Part shown: one piece after another, positions 53,333 to 61,503 of the stretch
Layout of the letters: every line of letters starts with the position of its first letter
How positions within the stretch are numbered: position 1 is the stretch's first letter
Translations under genes and position numbers: made by a program
From: Shinella sp032095155
Lineage (GTDB): Bacteria > Pseudomonadota > Alphaproteobacteria > Rhizobiales > Rhizobiaceae
NCBI RefSeq assembly: GCF_049199905.1
Contig: NZ_JBLZPK010000048.1
Coordinates: 1-64,000, forward strand
Reading direction: 5' to 3'
Length of the DNA: 64,000 nt
Notes under the pieces: generated by a model
The model's input: only the letters and a program-made list of their open reading frames with translations
Databases searched by the model: none
What the model was told of the DNA's origin: nothing

Positions 53333-55036
53333 TCAGAAGGTCTGCCCGGCGAGCATCGCGAGATGCTCGACGACCGGGCCGAGCGCGAGCGCCGGGAAGA
53401 AGGTAAGACCACCGACGATGAGGATCGTGCCGACGAGCAGGCCGACGAAGAGCGGGCCGTCCGTGGGGAACGTGCCAGCGGAGGCCGGAACCGTCTTCTT
53501 GGCGATGAGCGAACCGGCAATCGCCAGCGCCGGAATGATGACGAGGAAGCGCCCCATCAGCATGCCAAGGCCCAGCGTCACGTTGTACCAGGGGGTGTTG
53601 CCCGTCAGGCCGCCGAAGGCCGAGCCGTTGTTGGCCGCGGCCGACGTATAAGCGTAGAGGATTTCGGAGAAGCCGTGCGGGCCGGCCGTGCCGATGGAGG
53701 CGACCGCCGAGGGCATCACGCTCGAAATTGCGGTGAAGACCAGCATGGCGAGCGGCAGGCAGAGAATGGCGAGCACGGCCATCTTCATTTCCTTCGCCTC
53801 GATCTTCTTGCCGAGATATTCCGGCGTGCGGCCGACCATCAGGCCTGCCACGAAGACGGCAACGATGACGAAGAGGACGATGCCGTAGAAACCTGCACCA
53901 ACGCCGCCGACAATGACTTCACCCAGTTGCATGTTGATAAGCGGGATCAGACCGCCCAGCGCCGTGAAGCTGCCATGCATGGCATTGACCGCGCCGCAAG
54001 AGGCGGCTGTCGTGACGATGGCGAAGAGCGAGGACAGTACGATACCGAAGCGCGTCTCCTTGCCCTCCATGTTGCCGCCTTCAAGGCCGAAGGCATGCAT
54101 CAGCGAGTTGCCCGAGGCTTCCGCCCAATAGGTGATAGCCACACCCGCGACGAATAGCGTGCCCATCGCGGCGAGGATCGCCCAGCCCTGGCGCTGGTTG
54201 CCGACCATGCGGCCGAAGACATTGGTGAAGGCCGCGCCGATCGCGAAGATCGAGACCATCTGGATCATGTTCGAGATGGCGTTCGGGTTCTCGAACGGGT
54301 GGGCCGAGTTGGCGTTAAAGAAGCCGCCGCCATTCGTGCCGAGCATCTTGATGGCAAGCTGTGAGGCGACCGGGCCGAGCGCAATGGTCTGCTGCGCGCC
54401 TTCCAGCGTCGTCGCCGTCACATAGGGGCCGAAGGTCTGCGGCACTCCGAGCGCCACATAGGCAAGCGTCAGCACGACGCAGATCGGCAGCAGCACATAG
54501 AGCGTCGCGCGGGTCATATCGACCCAAAAGTTGCCGAGCGCCTTGCCGGATGCGCGCGAGAAAGCGCGGATGAGGGCAATGGCGATCGCCATGCCGGTGG
54601 CTGCAGAAACGAAGTTCTGCACCGTCAGCCCGGCCATCTGGGTGAGATAGGACAGGGAGCTCTCGCCGCCGTAGTTCTGCCAGTTCGTATTGGTCACGAA
54701 GCTGACGGCAGTGTTGAAGGAAAGCTCCGGCCCGACCGCGGCCATGCCGGCGGGATTGAGCGGCAGCACGTCCTGGAAACGTTGCAGCCCGTAGAGCAAC
54801 AGCAGGCCGGCCAGATTGAACGCCAGCATGGCGAAGGCGTAGCTCGTCCAGCGCTGCTCTTCGCGTTCGTTGGTGCCCGCCAAGGCATAGAGCCCCCGTT
54901 CAACTGGAACGAGGACGGGTGAGAGGAATGTGCGTTCCCCGGCAAACACGCGCGTCATGTAGGCGCCGAGCGGTTTGACGAGGGCAAGGACGATCCCGCA
55001 GAAAAGCAGGATTTGTAGCCATCCGATGAGGGTCAT
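53333..55036 (-). CDS. kdpA: Potassium-transporting ATPase subunit KdpA
   Basis: 567 residues from the ATG at 55036 (a TTG at 55051 is in frame). About ten membrane helices. Selectivity-filter regions of the four pore repeats are seen, such as AVSFVTNTNWQNYGGESS, LGTNGGGFFNANSAHPFENP and AAANNGSAFGGL. Forms the K+ channel-like part of KdpFABC. Confidence 0.97.
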   Translation of the reverse strand: MTLIGWLQILLFCGIVLALVKPLGAYMTRVFAGERTFLSPVLVPVERGLYALAGTNEREEQRWTSYAFAMLAFNLAGLLLLYGLQRFQDVLPLNPAGMAAVGPELSFNTAVSFVTNTNWQNYGGESSLSYLTQMAGLTVQNFVSAATGMAIAIALIRAFSRASGKALGNFWVDMTRATLYVLLPICVVLTLAYVALGVPQTFGPYVTATTLEGAQQTIALGPVASQLAIKMLGTNGGGFFNANSAHPFENPNAISNMIQMVSIFAIGAAFTNVFGRMVGNQRQGWAILAAMGTLFVAGVAITYWAEASGNSLMHAFGLEGGNMEGKETRFGIVLSSLFAIVTTAASCGAVNAMHGSFTALGGLIPLINMQLGEVIVGGVGAGFYGIVLFVIVAVFVAGLMVGRTPEYLGKKIEAKEMKMAVLAILCLPLAMLVFTAISSVMPSAVASIGTAGPHGFSEILYAYTSAAANNGSAFGGLTGNTPWYNVTLGLGMLMGRFLVIIPALAIAGSLIAKKTVPASAGTFPTDGPLFVGLLVGTILIVGGLTFFPALALGPVVEHLAMLAGQTF

Positions 55037-55066
55037 GGGGAAAACTTTCAATACCCGGCGGCTTCG

Positions 55067-55156
55067 TCAGAAGCGTTCCGGCCGAATGAGAGCGTAGGTC
55101 AGGTAAATCGTGAGAAAGACGGTGATGGCACCGCTGAAAACGTAGTCGAACAGCAT
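55067..55156 (-). CDS. kdpF: KdpF, small subunit of the potassium ATPase
   Basis: 29 residues: MLFDYVFSGAITVFLTIYLT then YALIRPERF. A single membrane helix ending in the A-L-x-R/x-P-E-x-F pattern of KdpF. AGGAGGCCGCG precedes the ATG at 55156. Upstream of kdpA by 30 nt. Confidence 0.9.
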   Translation of the reverse strand: MLFDYVFSGAITVFLTIYLTYALIRPERF

Positions 55157-55165
55157 CGCGGCCTC

Positions 55166-55249
55166 CTACAGCCTGTCGCAGGCTTGCGTATAGGCAAAGC
55201 AGAGGGCGAAGAAGACGACCGCTGTGCCGATGAGAATGACATCCAGCAT
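55166..55249 (-). CDS. Tiny membrane protein upstream of kdpF
   Basis: 27 residues from the ATG at 55249: MLDVILIGTAVVFFALCFAY then TQACDRL. One membrane helix with an acidic N-tip and two cysteines. Its stop overlaps the kdpF ribosome-binding site (TAGGAGG), a coupling seen in real small-subunit genes. Similar short ORFs seem to accompany kdp in rhizobia (recollection, not checked). Confidence 0.7.
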   Translation of the reverse strand: MLDVILIGTAVVFFALCFAYTQACDRL

Positions 55250-55460
55250 CGATCCGGACTCCTTTGTTGCGGGCACGCCAGACGAACCGAAAGGCGCCGC
55301 CCGGCAGGCGGCACCAAAGGAAACTTCCGGCGCGGAGAGAACGTTTCGACCTCTCGTGCCTAGATATGCAGTCAAACCGGATAGGCATTCGAGAGTGGTA
55401 GGGGGCAGAAAAAATATGAATCTTATAGGAATTTCGACCAGTGCGGTTGCCGGCCCCAGT

Positions 55461-55481
55461 TTCTGACGCGTTGCGTCAGAA
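55461..55481. terminator. Hairpin overlapping the stop of the small gene 5' of kdp
   Basis: TTCTGACGC (55461-55469), loop GTT, GCGTCAGAA (55473-55481): perfect 9-bp stem that includes the TGA stop of the 64-residue ORF. No T-run. Could separate that gene from the kdp message, whose promoter then lies in 55250-55460. Confidence 0.45.
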
Positions 55482-55670
55482 GGTCCACCCTGCGGCGAAC
55501 CCTGCCAACACGGCAATGCCAAGCCCGAGGATGCCAGCGGCAAACATCAACGTTAAATCCTCACGCTTCAGGTGACACCGCGGCAGACCAGCCTCATCCG
55601 CGTCTGCTTGAGACCTGCATCGCTCGGCGAGGTAAAGGGCGATATAAAGGCTCCCGTAACGAGCAAACAT
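55476..55670 (-). CDS. Small membrane protein upstream of kdp
   Basis: 64 residues. Excellent ribosome site (AAGGAGAAATACA) before the ATG at 55670. N-terminal amphipathic part (MFARYGSLYIALYLAERCRS), charged middle, C-terminal membrane helix (LMFAAGILGLGIAVLAGFAA). No family recognised. The strong translation signal makes it likely real. Confidence 0.65.
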   Translation of the reverse strand: MFARYGSLYIALYLAERCRSQADADEAGLPRCHLKREDLTLMFAAGILGLGIAVLAGFAAGWTF

Positions 55671-55800
55671 TGTATTTCTCCTTGTCAATTTCACGGGTCT
55701 TCCACAGGATCGCATCCGCCCCTGGATGCGGACGAAGCCGGGCCACGCGAAACCCAGCCAACAGGCCGCGGGTGCATCGCCTGCAAGACGGGAACCGAAA

Positions 55801-56043
55801 TTAGGAGATTTCCCTGTAGATGAGGTCAGGCGCGACGATCCATTCGCCTTGCCGCAGCGACAGCACGTTCAGTCGGCCGTTTCTGTCTCGGCCGGCAAGC
55901 CCGACGAAGCCGTAGCGCCGTCCATGCCCATCAATGACGGCGGAATAAATCGAACGATCGCGCACGGAGCCGGCGATGGGGCCGGCTCGGCGCGTCTCGG
56001 CGAGTATGAAATACTCGTAGGGAAGGCTGGGGCTTACCATCAT
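55801..56043 (-). CDS. Conserved small hypothetical protein
   Basis: 80 residues starting at two consecutive ATG codons (56043 and 56040) that overlap the stop of the gene at 56040-56195. Content suggests a beta-rich domain (RSIYSAVIDGHGRRYGFVGL, NVLSLRQGEWIVAPDLIYRE). No function recognised. Confidence 0.6.
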   Translation of the reverse strand: MMVSPSLPYEYFILAETRRAGPIAGSVRDRSIYSAVIDGHGRRYGFVGLAGRDRNGRLNVLSLRQGEWIVAPDLIYREIS

Positions 56044-56195
56044 TTTTGTGTCACGAACGCAATTGTCCGGCGCACCGGAGCCGCCTCTGCCCTGGCCGTG
56101 ACGGACCGAAAACCGCCTTTCAGGCCCGGGGGTCTCTTGCCGAGCCGGCGCCTTTTCTTGAATTCGACGACGAACGGTTTCGGCTGCGGTCGCAT
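56040..56195 (-). CDS. Small basic protein
   Basis: 51 residues from the ATG at 56195 with AAAGGAACTGAC upstream. Very basic start (MRPQPKPFVVEFKKRRRLGK RPP). The coupled stop/start with the 80-residue gene (AAATGATGG) indicates a two-gene operon of unknown role. Confidence 0.6.
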   Translation of the reverse strand: MRPQPKPFVVEFKKRRRLGKRPPGLKGGFRSVTARAEAAPVRRTIAFVTQK

Positions 56196-56215
56196 GTCAG
56201 TTCCTTTGGTATGGT

Positions 56216-56960
56216 TTAGTGAAATTTGCAGTCGACCCGGCCGAGCGGACCGAAGTCTGCGGCGACGGACTGTCCGGCCAAAACCTGAGGGATGATGGTG
56301 CAGGAGCCGGTTGCGATGATGTTGCCGATACCGAGCTTTCGCGGAGGCGCCGAGAGTTCCCGCGCCAGCCATGCGACGGCATTCAGGGGATGGCCCATGA
56401 CAGACGTCGCCCGCCCGCTCACCACCTGCCTCCCGTCGAAAGGTCTGCAGCAGCCAACCAGTCACCGCCTCGCCGCAGATCGTTGCCGCATGAAGGGCGA
56501 AGTCGGCGATCGCCGCCTCGGTTCCGCCAAAGGCGGTGCGTGTCCGCCGACCAAGAATGCCGATGGCGGGCATGCAGCCGAGTACGGCGTCAGCCACGCT
56601 CTCGCATGTGATAGACTCGCTTGCGTCCGGAAACGTCCGACGTATGGAGAAGGCAAACTCGCATTGGGCCCCGATAATGCCGACCGGAAGCATAAATCTG
56701 TCCTGCCCCATCAGAAGGCGGAGTGTCGGGATTTCGGAAAAGATCGGAGTCAAAAGCCCAAATGTTCGGCGTGAACTCTCGCTCGAACCGACGACGGCGT
56801 AACCGCCCTGCTCGAAGCCGTAGGCGTCCTCCGTAGCCGCAAGGATATCATAGGCTTGCTCCCGCGTGGCGATATGCCCGGGGGGAAGCTCGCACAGCAC
56901 GTTGTGCCTGCGGCTCTTCGCCAGCACGTCTGCCGTACCGCCAATGAGGTCGAAAGGCAT
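56216..56960 (-). pseudogene. 2-keto-4-pentenoate hydratase-like (FAH family) gene, frameshifted
   Basis: First part from the ATG at 56960: MPFDLIGGTADVLAKSRRHN, EQAYDILAATEDAYGFEQGG, VGIIGAQCEFAFSIRRTFPD and GRRTRTAFGGTEAAIADFAL. Near 56420 the frame shifts to SGRATSVMGHPLNAVAWLAR, GNIIATGSCTIIPQVLAGQ and ADFGPLGRVDCKF, the family's usual C-terminus. One base accounts for the break, so a sequencing error is possible. Would act on 2-oxo-4-enoates in aromatic meta-cleavage routes; no such cluster is nearby. Confidence 0.78.
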
Positions 56961-57177
56961 ATTCGCGCTCCAGTCACCCGTTCCGGCGATAACAGCCGTC
57001 CTGACAGACTGATGATTTGGGCATAGAGATTCCATTCGGAGGAAGAGGGAAAGAAATCAAGATTCCATAGGGATAACCCTGCAGGCTGACTTTGACCCGA
57101 GAGCGGGACGGTGCACGGGGGAGGATCACATCCCCGACCCCATGCGGCCGCGCGGTGCGGACAATAGAGAGCGCCTT

Positions 57178-58209
57178 CTACTTCTGCAGCTCAGTCCAGA
57201 TTTTTGTGTAAATCGCCTGAATCTCAGGCGGACAAGCGAAGCTAAACTTCCCCTGTGCCTTGAGCTCTTCCGGTATCACGATCTCAGGCGCCCCTCTCAT
57301 ATCATCAGGCATGAACGCCTCCGATCCCACAATCCCGTTTGCGTAGCGAGCAAAGCTCGAAAGCAAGGCGGCGTTTTCCGGCTCCATGATGAAGTTCAGA
57401 AAGAGCTTGGCGTTTTCGACGTTCTCGGCATCCTTGAGGATTGCGGCATTGTCCATCCAAACCGGATACCCTTCCTTTGGATAGCCGTACTGGATGGCAG
57501 GGTTCAGAAGTCGGCTGCGGAACGTCGCTCCATTGTAAGCGAACCCTGCGGCAACATCGCCCTTCGAATATTGCTCGCTGGTTCCGTAGTCCATCGAGAT
57601 CCATTTCGGCTTCGCGTTGTTGAGAATATCACGGACCTTCTTGAGCAACGTCATGTCGCCGGTGCAGGCCTCGCCGCCGGCATAGGCGATGGCTAGATAC
57701 ATCACATCGGACATTTCAGGCACCACATTCACTTTACCGATCAACTCGGCAGGCGGATCCAGAAAGATGGCGGAGGTATTGATATCGCCGGCATAAACCG
57801 ATGTGTTCACCGCTACGCCGGCGGTGCCCCACTGCCATGGAACTGAGTATCGGCGGCCTGGATCAAACTCGACATTGACCCATTTCGGGTCCACGTTTGA
57901 AAAATTCTCCATCAGATCGGGGCGAGACTCGAGAAGAAGCCCTTCTGAAATCCAGATCGGCATCACTTGCGCGGACGGAACGACTATATCGAATCCGTGG
58001 CCGCCCTGGCGAACCTTTGCTAAAGCTGTATCATTCGTGTCGTAGTCAGTAATCGTCACCTTGACGTCGTACGATGCCTCGAACTTCTTGATGAGCTCGG
58101 GACTGGTATAGTTACCAAAGTTGAATATGTTGAGTTTACCCTCGGCGCTTGCCGACGTCGCCAACATAAAAAGGGCTGGTAGAGTCAGTAATATTCTCGT
58201 GTCTCTCAT
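57178..58209 (-). CDS. PotD/PotF-type polyamine-binding protein, orphan
   Basis: 343 residues with signal peptide (LLTLPALFMLATSASAEG). Spermidine/putrescine-binding family: LNIFNFGNYTSPELIKKFEA at the start and YDTNDTALAKVRQGGHGFDI; WQWGTAGVAVNTSVY and NFIMEPENAALLSSFARYAN later. No permease or ATPase gene is beside it, so it must use a transporter elsewhere or act as a sensor. It is 88 nt downstream of the GNAT/C39 gene on the same strand. 57036-57177 shows nothing. Confidence 0.9.
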   Translation of the reverse strand: MRDTRILLTLPALFMLATSASAEGKLNIFNFGNYTSPELIKKFEASYDVKVTITDYDTNDTALAKVRQGGHGFDIVVPSAQVMPIWISEGLLLESRPDLMENFSNVDPKWVNVEFDPGRRYSVPWQWGTAGVAVNTSVYAGDINTSAIFLDPPAELIGKVNVVPEMSDVMYLAIAYAGGEACTGDMTLLKKVRDILNNAKPKWISMDYGTSEQYSKGDVAAGFAYNGATFRSRLLNPAIQYGYPKEGYPVWMDNAAILKDAENVENAKLFLNFIMEPENAALLSSFARYANGIVGSEAFMPDDMRGAPEIVIPEELKAQGKFSFACPPEIQAIYTKIWTELQK

Positions 58210-58297
58210 TGAAATCGTTCCCTGCTATTTTAATTTGTTGCATAGCGCACTGCAAATCGGCTCGCTTGTCGTACAGCTATGTGAAAGTTGAGAAGAG

Positions 58298-59353
58298 TTA
58301 CGCGACGGGCTCAATCAAAACGGCCGCTCGATACGGCGGTGCGCCGTACCAAGCCATCTTGTCGAGAACAACGTCAGGGATGGGCAAGTCGATGACATCC
58401 ACTGGCTGTTCGTGGTCCGCCCGCTCGAACCAGGGATCGTTGGCCAGGAAGAACGTGTCAGTGGCGGAATGGAGGAGTATCCAGTGGGGAACTTCCCGCG
58501 CATGGGTTTCCACCTGGTCTACCAACACGATTGCGACGCCCCCGCGTCTAATCGCAGATCTTAGCTCGCCGATTGAGAACGGCTTTTGTTCAACCCTGAC
58601 AGATCGTTCCGCGAGTCTCGATCGCAACTCAGCCTGAACAAATCCGATGATGTCACGGTTTGCGTCGGAATCGCCCGCCTCGATAAGAACGGGCTCGTTT
58701 GTGCTCATGAAAACACGCGCGCAAAATCCACGGGTGGCAGCCGCGAGCGCGATACCATAGGGATCGCAGCCGCCCGGCCCATCCAACGAAACGATGGACG
58801 TCGCTTCCCGCCAGAGCTGAAGTTCCAATCCCCTTTGCAATCTCGCAGACCGATCGAACGTCGTGAATGCCATCATCAAACATGCGGCGCCACAGGTGAA
58901 GTCGGTTGTCTGGGTGTATAGAGGAGAACCGATCGACGGATGAGTCTCCGTCCGCCAATGCTGAAAATAGTCACCGCGAGAATTCGTCGAGGTAACTTTC
59001 AGCAGTGCGACAAACTCCTGCGGAAAATCGTCTTCGGCTCGATCAGAGGAGAGGCGCCACGCATCGACACCGGCAGGGCCTGACCATTTGTCGAGCTCCA
59101 GATAAATCGCCTTGCTGATGGCGGTACGGTCGCCCGCCGGACTGGTCCACAGTTTGAAAAGCCGCAACATCGTTGTCGTCGAGCGACGAAGCCCAAGAAG
59201 CGCGCCGACGACTTGGTTTCCCTGGGACGCAACGAAGAAACACTGGTTTCGTCTGCCGATTTCCACGTTCATATGCGCAGACAAAAGACATTTAAGCCTA
59301 TCATCAAGCAGCTCTCGCCGGTCAATACATTCCACAATAATATCAGAGACCAT
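58298..59353 (-). CDS. GNAT-like domain fused to C39-like cysteine peptidase
   Basis: 351 residues. Residues ~1-125 resemble a GNAT acyltransferase fold (NQCFFVASQGNQVVGALLGL; LELDKWSGPAGVDAWRL). From ~145 it is a C39-like papain-fold domain: Cys154 in TQTTDFTCGAACLMMAF, His290 in EVPHWILLHS and Asp306 in FFLANDPWF form the expected triad. Such fusions (DUF3335-type) are known but their substrates are not. No RiPP precursor or C39-transporter gene is adjacent. Lies between a LysR gene and the orphan polyamine-binding protein gene, all on one strand. Confidence 0.85.
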   Translation of the reverse strand: MVSDIIVECIDRRELLDDRLKCLLSAHMNVEIGRRNQCFFVASQGNQVVGALLGLRRSTTTMLRLFKLWTSPAGDRTAISKAIYLELDKWSGPAGVDAWRLSSDRAEDDFPQEFVALLKVTSTNSRGDYFQHWRTETHPSIGSPLYTQTTDFTCGAACLMMAFTTFDRSARLQRGLELQLWREATSIVSLDGPGGCDPYGIALAAATRGFCARVFMSTNEPVLIEAGDSDANRDIIGFVQAELRSRLAERSVRVEQKPFSIGELRSAIRRGGVAIVLVDQVETHAREVPHWILLHSATDTFFLANDPWFERADHEQPVDVIDLPIPDVVLDKMAWYGAPPYRAAVLIEPVA

Positions 59354-59453
59354 TGTCAGCCCTTCTTGGCGCGCCGCTACGCATCAGCGCCATCTGTTTC
59401 CTGATGTGCAGGTTAGGGCTGCGTGGGTCTGCGGACCAAACGACGATTTGGAG

Positions 59454-59482
59454 CCAATTCATTCCAGCAAGGAATGAATTGG
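59454..59482. other. Perfect 12-bp inverted repeat between LysR and GNAT/C39 genes
   Basis: CCAATTCATTCC (59454-59465), loop AGCAA, GGAATGAATTGG (59471-59482). 38 nt beyond the LysR stop and 100 nt ahead of the GNAT/C39 start, both on the minus strand. AT-rich arms and no T-run fit an operator at least as well as a terminator. Confidence 0.6.
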
Positions 59483-59520
59483 CGGCGGGAGACAAGCCGT
59501 GACAATCGCGCGATTGCGCG

Positions 59521-60411
59521 TCACGCGTCGCGTTGCGACTCGACTTCCGAAAAAATCCAGTCCCGAAAAGCCGCCACTGCCTTAGTGGATCGCTTTCTGT
59601 TCGGGCTGATCAGGAAATAGGACTCGTCGCTCTTCATTTTACGGGCAAATGGCGTGACGAGTGAGCGTTGGGCAATCTCGTCCTGAACCATAAACACAGG
59701 AACCAATCCAACACCCGCCCCCGATACAGCCGCTTTGATGATCATGTCGAATTGCTCAAACCGGCTCCCCTTGTACGCGTTGATGTCGTCAAGGGCTTCG
59801 AGATCCAGCCATTGCTGCCACGCGCGCGGTCGGGCTCTATGGTGAAGGAGCTGCACATTTTTCAATGCGAATCGCGAGGCTCCCGGGATCAAGCCGGGCG
59901 CGCACACGGGGACAACCTCTTCCCCCATCAACACTTCCGAGTGGCCGCCCTGCCAAGACTTGGAGGAATAGAAGATCGCGACATCGATCCCTTCATCAGA
60001 GACGTCAAACGGCCATTGCCTGGCTGTGACATTCAGCGAGATATGGGGGTAGCGCGAGGTGAACCGGCCAATGCGCGGGAACAGCCATCGATTTCCAAAA
60101 CTCGGAAGGGTCGCGATATTGAGTACCCCCTCGCCGCTTCTATATGCCCGCGCGTCCACCGTTGCTTGTTCCACGATGTTCAGCGCCTCGCGAATCCGCG
60201 ACAAGTACTGTTCTCCCGCCTCCGTCAGAACGATACGTTTTCTGATACGCTCAAACAGTTGCGTCCCGACATAGGCTTCCAGGTTCGCAACCCGTTTGCT
60301 GACAGCACTCTGCGTCATATTCAGTTCTTCCGACGCGCGCGTGAAACTGCCATGCCTTGCCGATGCCTCAAAAACACTCAGAGAGGGTAGTGCGGGTATG
60401 ATGCGGCGCAT
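59521..60411 (-). CDS. LysR-family regulator
   Basis: 296 residues from the ATG at 60411; ATGs at 60423 and 60438 are also in frame. GcvA-type: SLSVFEASARHGSFTRASEE, HTH LNMTQSAVSKRVANLEAYVG, and LPSFGNRWLFPRIGRFTSRY at the effector-domain start. Upstream of the GNAT/C39 and binding-protein genes on the same strand, hence their likely regulator. Confidence 0.9.
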   Translation of the reverse strand: MRRIIPALPSLSVFEASARHGSFTRASEELNMTQSAVSKRVANLEAYVGTQLFERIRKRIVLTEAGEQYLSRIREALNIVEQATVDARAYRSGEGVLNIATLPSFGNRWLFPRIGRFTSRYPHISLNVTARQWPFDVSDEGIDVAIFYSSKSWQGGHSEVLMGEEVVPVCAPGLIPGASRFALKNVQLLHHRARPRAWQQWLDLEALDDINAYKGSRFEQFDMIIKAAVSGAGVGLVPVFMVQDEIAQRSLVTPFARKMKSDESYFLISPNRKRSTKAVAAFRDWIFSEVESQRDA

Positions 60412-60691
60412 GTTTAAGTCCATCTGCCGCATGGGCATGGAGTCTGAATGTTGCAATGAAGGGGGAACCAGTTACCGGTCGTTTCGCGAACGCATCTTCA
60501 ACACATAATTTGAGCCGAGTTGCCGCTTGCATCCGCAAATCCGGTCCATCAAATCGCTAAAATGGCGGATTCAGAATATAAATTCCATTCGGATTGAAGG
60601 TGCAAATTATATAGATCTCATAGGTGTCAAACCCTCCATTCGGGCGCCAAGTCCCGCTCTGCCCTGCAAATACGACAAGCGCTGATACACG

Positions 60692-60822
60692 CGCCGCAAT
60701 CCGATCGAGATAATGTTCGACCGCCTCAAGGATTGGCGCGGCGTCGCCACCCGATAAGACCGATGTCCCACTGTATCCATCTCCGCCCTCGCTGTGGCGC
60801 AACTGTCATCGTCTGGCTCTGA
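60692..60822 (+). pseudogene. IS5-family transposase, C-terminal remnant
   Basis: Reads RRNPIEIMFDRLKDWRGVAT R, a stop (TAA), DRCPTV, then after a frameshift CGATVIVWL and stop. This is the DDE-glutamate helix and C-terminus of IS5/IS427-type transposases (usual form RLKDWRRVATRYDRCPxxF). Nothing else recognisable lies in 60457-60690 or 60823-60940. Confidence 0.75.
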
Positions 60823-60942
60823 TCAACGGGCCATGAGCTTTGAGCAACGAGGCGAGCGACATTATTTAGGGCGGATCGTTGTCCTGACCTTTTGGGGCAG
60901 CAGCGGGAACGGGACTGTCGTTCAAAACACACCCTTCGTTCG

Positions 60943-60971
60943 TTGACAGTCATTAGGCGACTTACTATAAG
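60943..60971 (+). promoter_or_regulatory. Strong sigma-70 promoter of the MarR gene
   Basis: TTGACA (60943-60948), 17-bp spacer, TATAAG (60966-60971). The -35 is exact and the -10 is one off consensus. Transcription should start about 60977-60979, at the ATG itself (60979), predicting a leaderless mRNA. Confidence 0.75.
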
Positions 60972-60978
60972 CTGCCGT

Positions 60979-61503
60979 ATGATAATGTTGGAACAAAAGC
61001 ACCGGGCGTTGCTGGAAGAAGCCAAGCGATGGGCCGTCGAGCCGACGGGCAATTTGCGCGCCTGCTTCGAGCTGCTCGCATTGGCTGGAGCCATAGACAG
61101 GGATTGTGCCGCGCGGCTCGCGCCGCATCGCTTGTCCGAAGGCAAGTTCGTCCTTCTGTTTCTTTTGCTCGGCCAGCCTGACGGGTTGTCGCCGCATGAA
61201 CTGGCTGAGCGGGCTGGTGTGACACGGGCGACGATCACTGGCCTTCTTGATGGTCTTGAGCGCAATGAGTTCATCACTCGCCGCTCGGGCCTTGAAGACC
61301 GACGCAAGATCGCTGTCACGTTGACCGATCTCGGACAAAAGGTAGGCCAAGACGTATTCAACGAACATTCCAGATGGATTGCGACGCTTTTTGCCGGCTT
61401 CACCGTCGAAGAGCGACAGACGCTCAATGGCTTTCTGCAACGCGTCTGGCGCAATCTCGACATAGGCGCTGAGCATCCGGCAAGGCCTGAGGAGCGAACA
61501 TGA
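60979..61503 (+). CDS. MarR-family regulator
   Basis: 174 residues from ATG 60979 (a second ATG at 60985). wHTH core: LSPHELAERAGVTRATITGL, LLDGLERNEFITRRSGLEDR and RKIAVTLTDLG (wing). No ribosome-binding site is visible, in line with leaderless translation. It overlaps the AlkD-like gene by 4 nt, so it may control its own operon in response to alkylating or toxic compounds (inference). Confidence 0.9.
   Translation: MIMLEQKHRALLEEAKRWAVEPTGNLRACFELLALAGAIDRDCAARLAPHRLSEGKFVLLFLLLGQPDGLSPHELAERAGVTRATITGLLDGLERNEFITRRSGLEDRRKIAVTLTDLGQKVGQDVFNEHSRWIATLFAGFTVEERQTLNGFLQRVWRNLDIGAEHPARPEERT

Noticed and set aside
58298..59353. A bacteriocin or RiPP export system around the C39 domain
   Set aside because: The protein lacks the membrane and ATPase domains of C39-containing exporters and no short precursor with a Gly-Gly leader was seen nearby.
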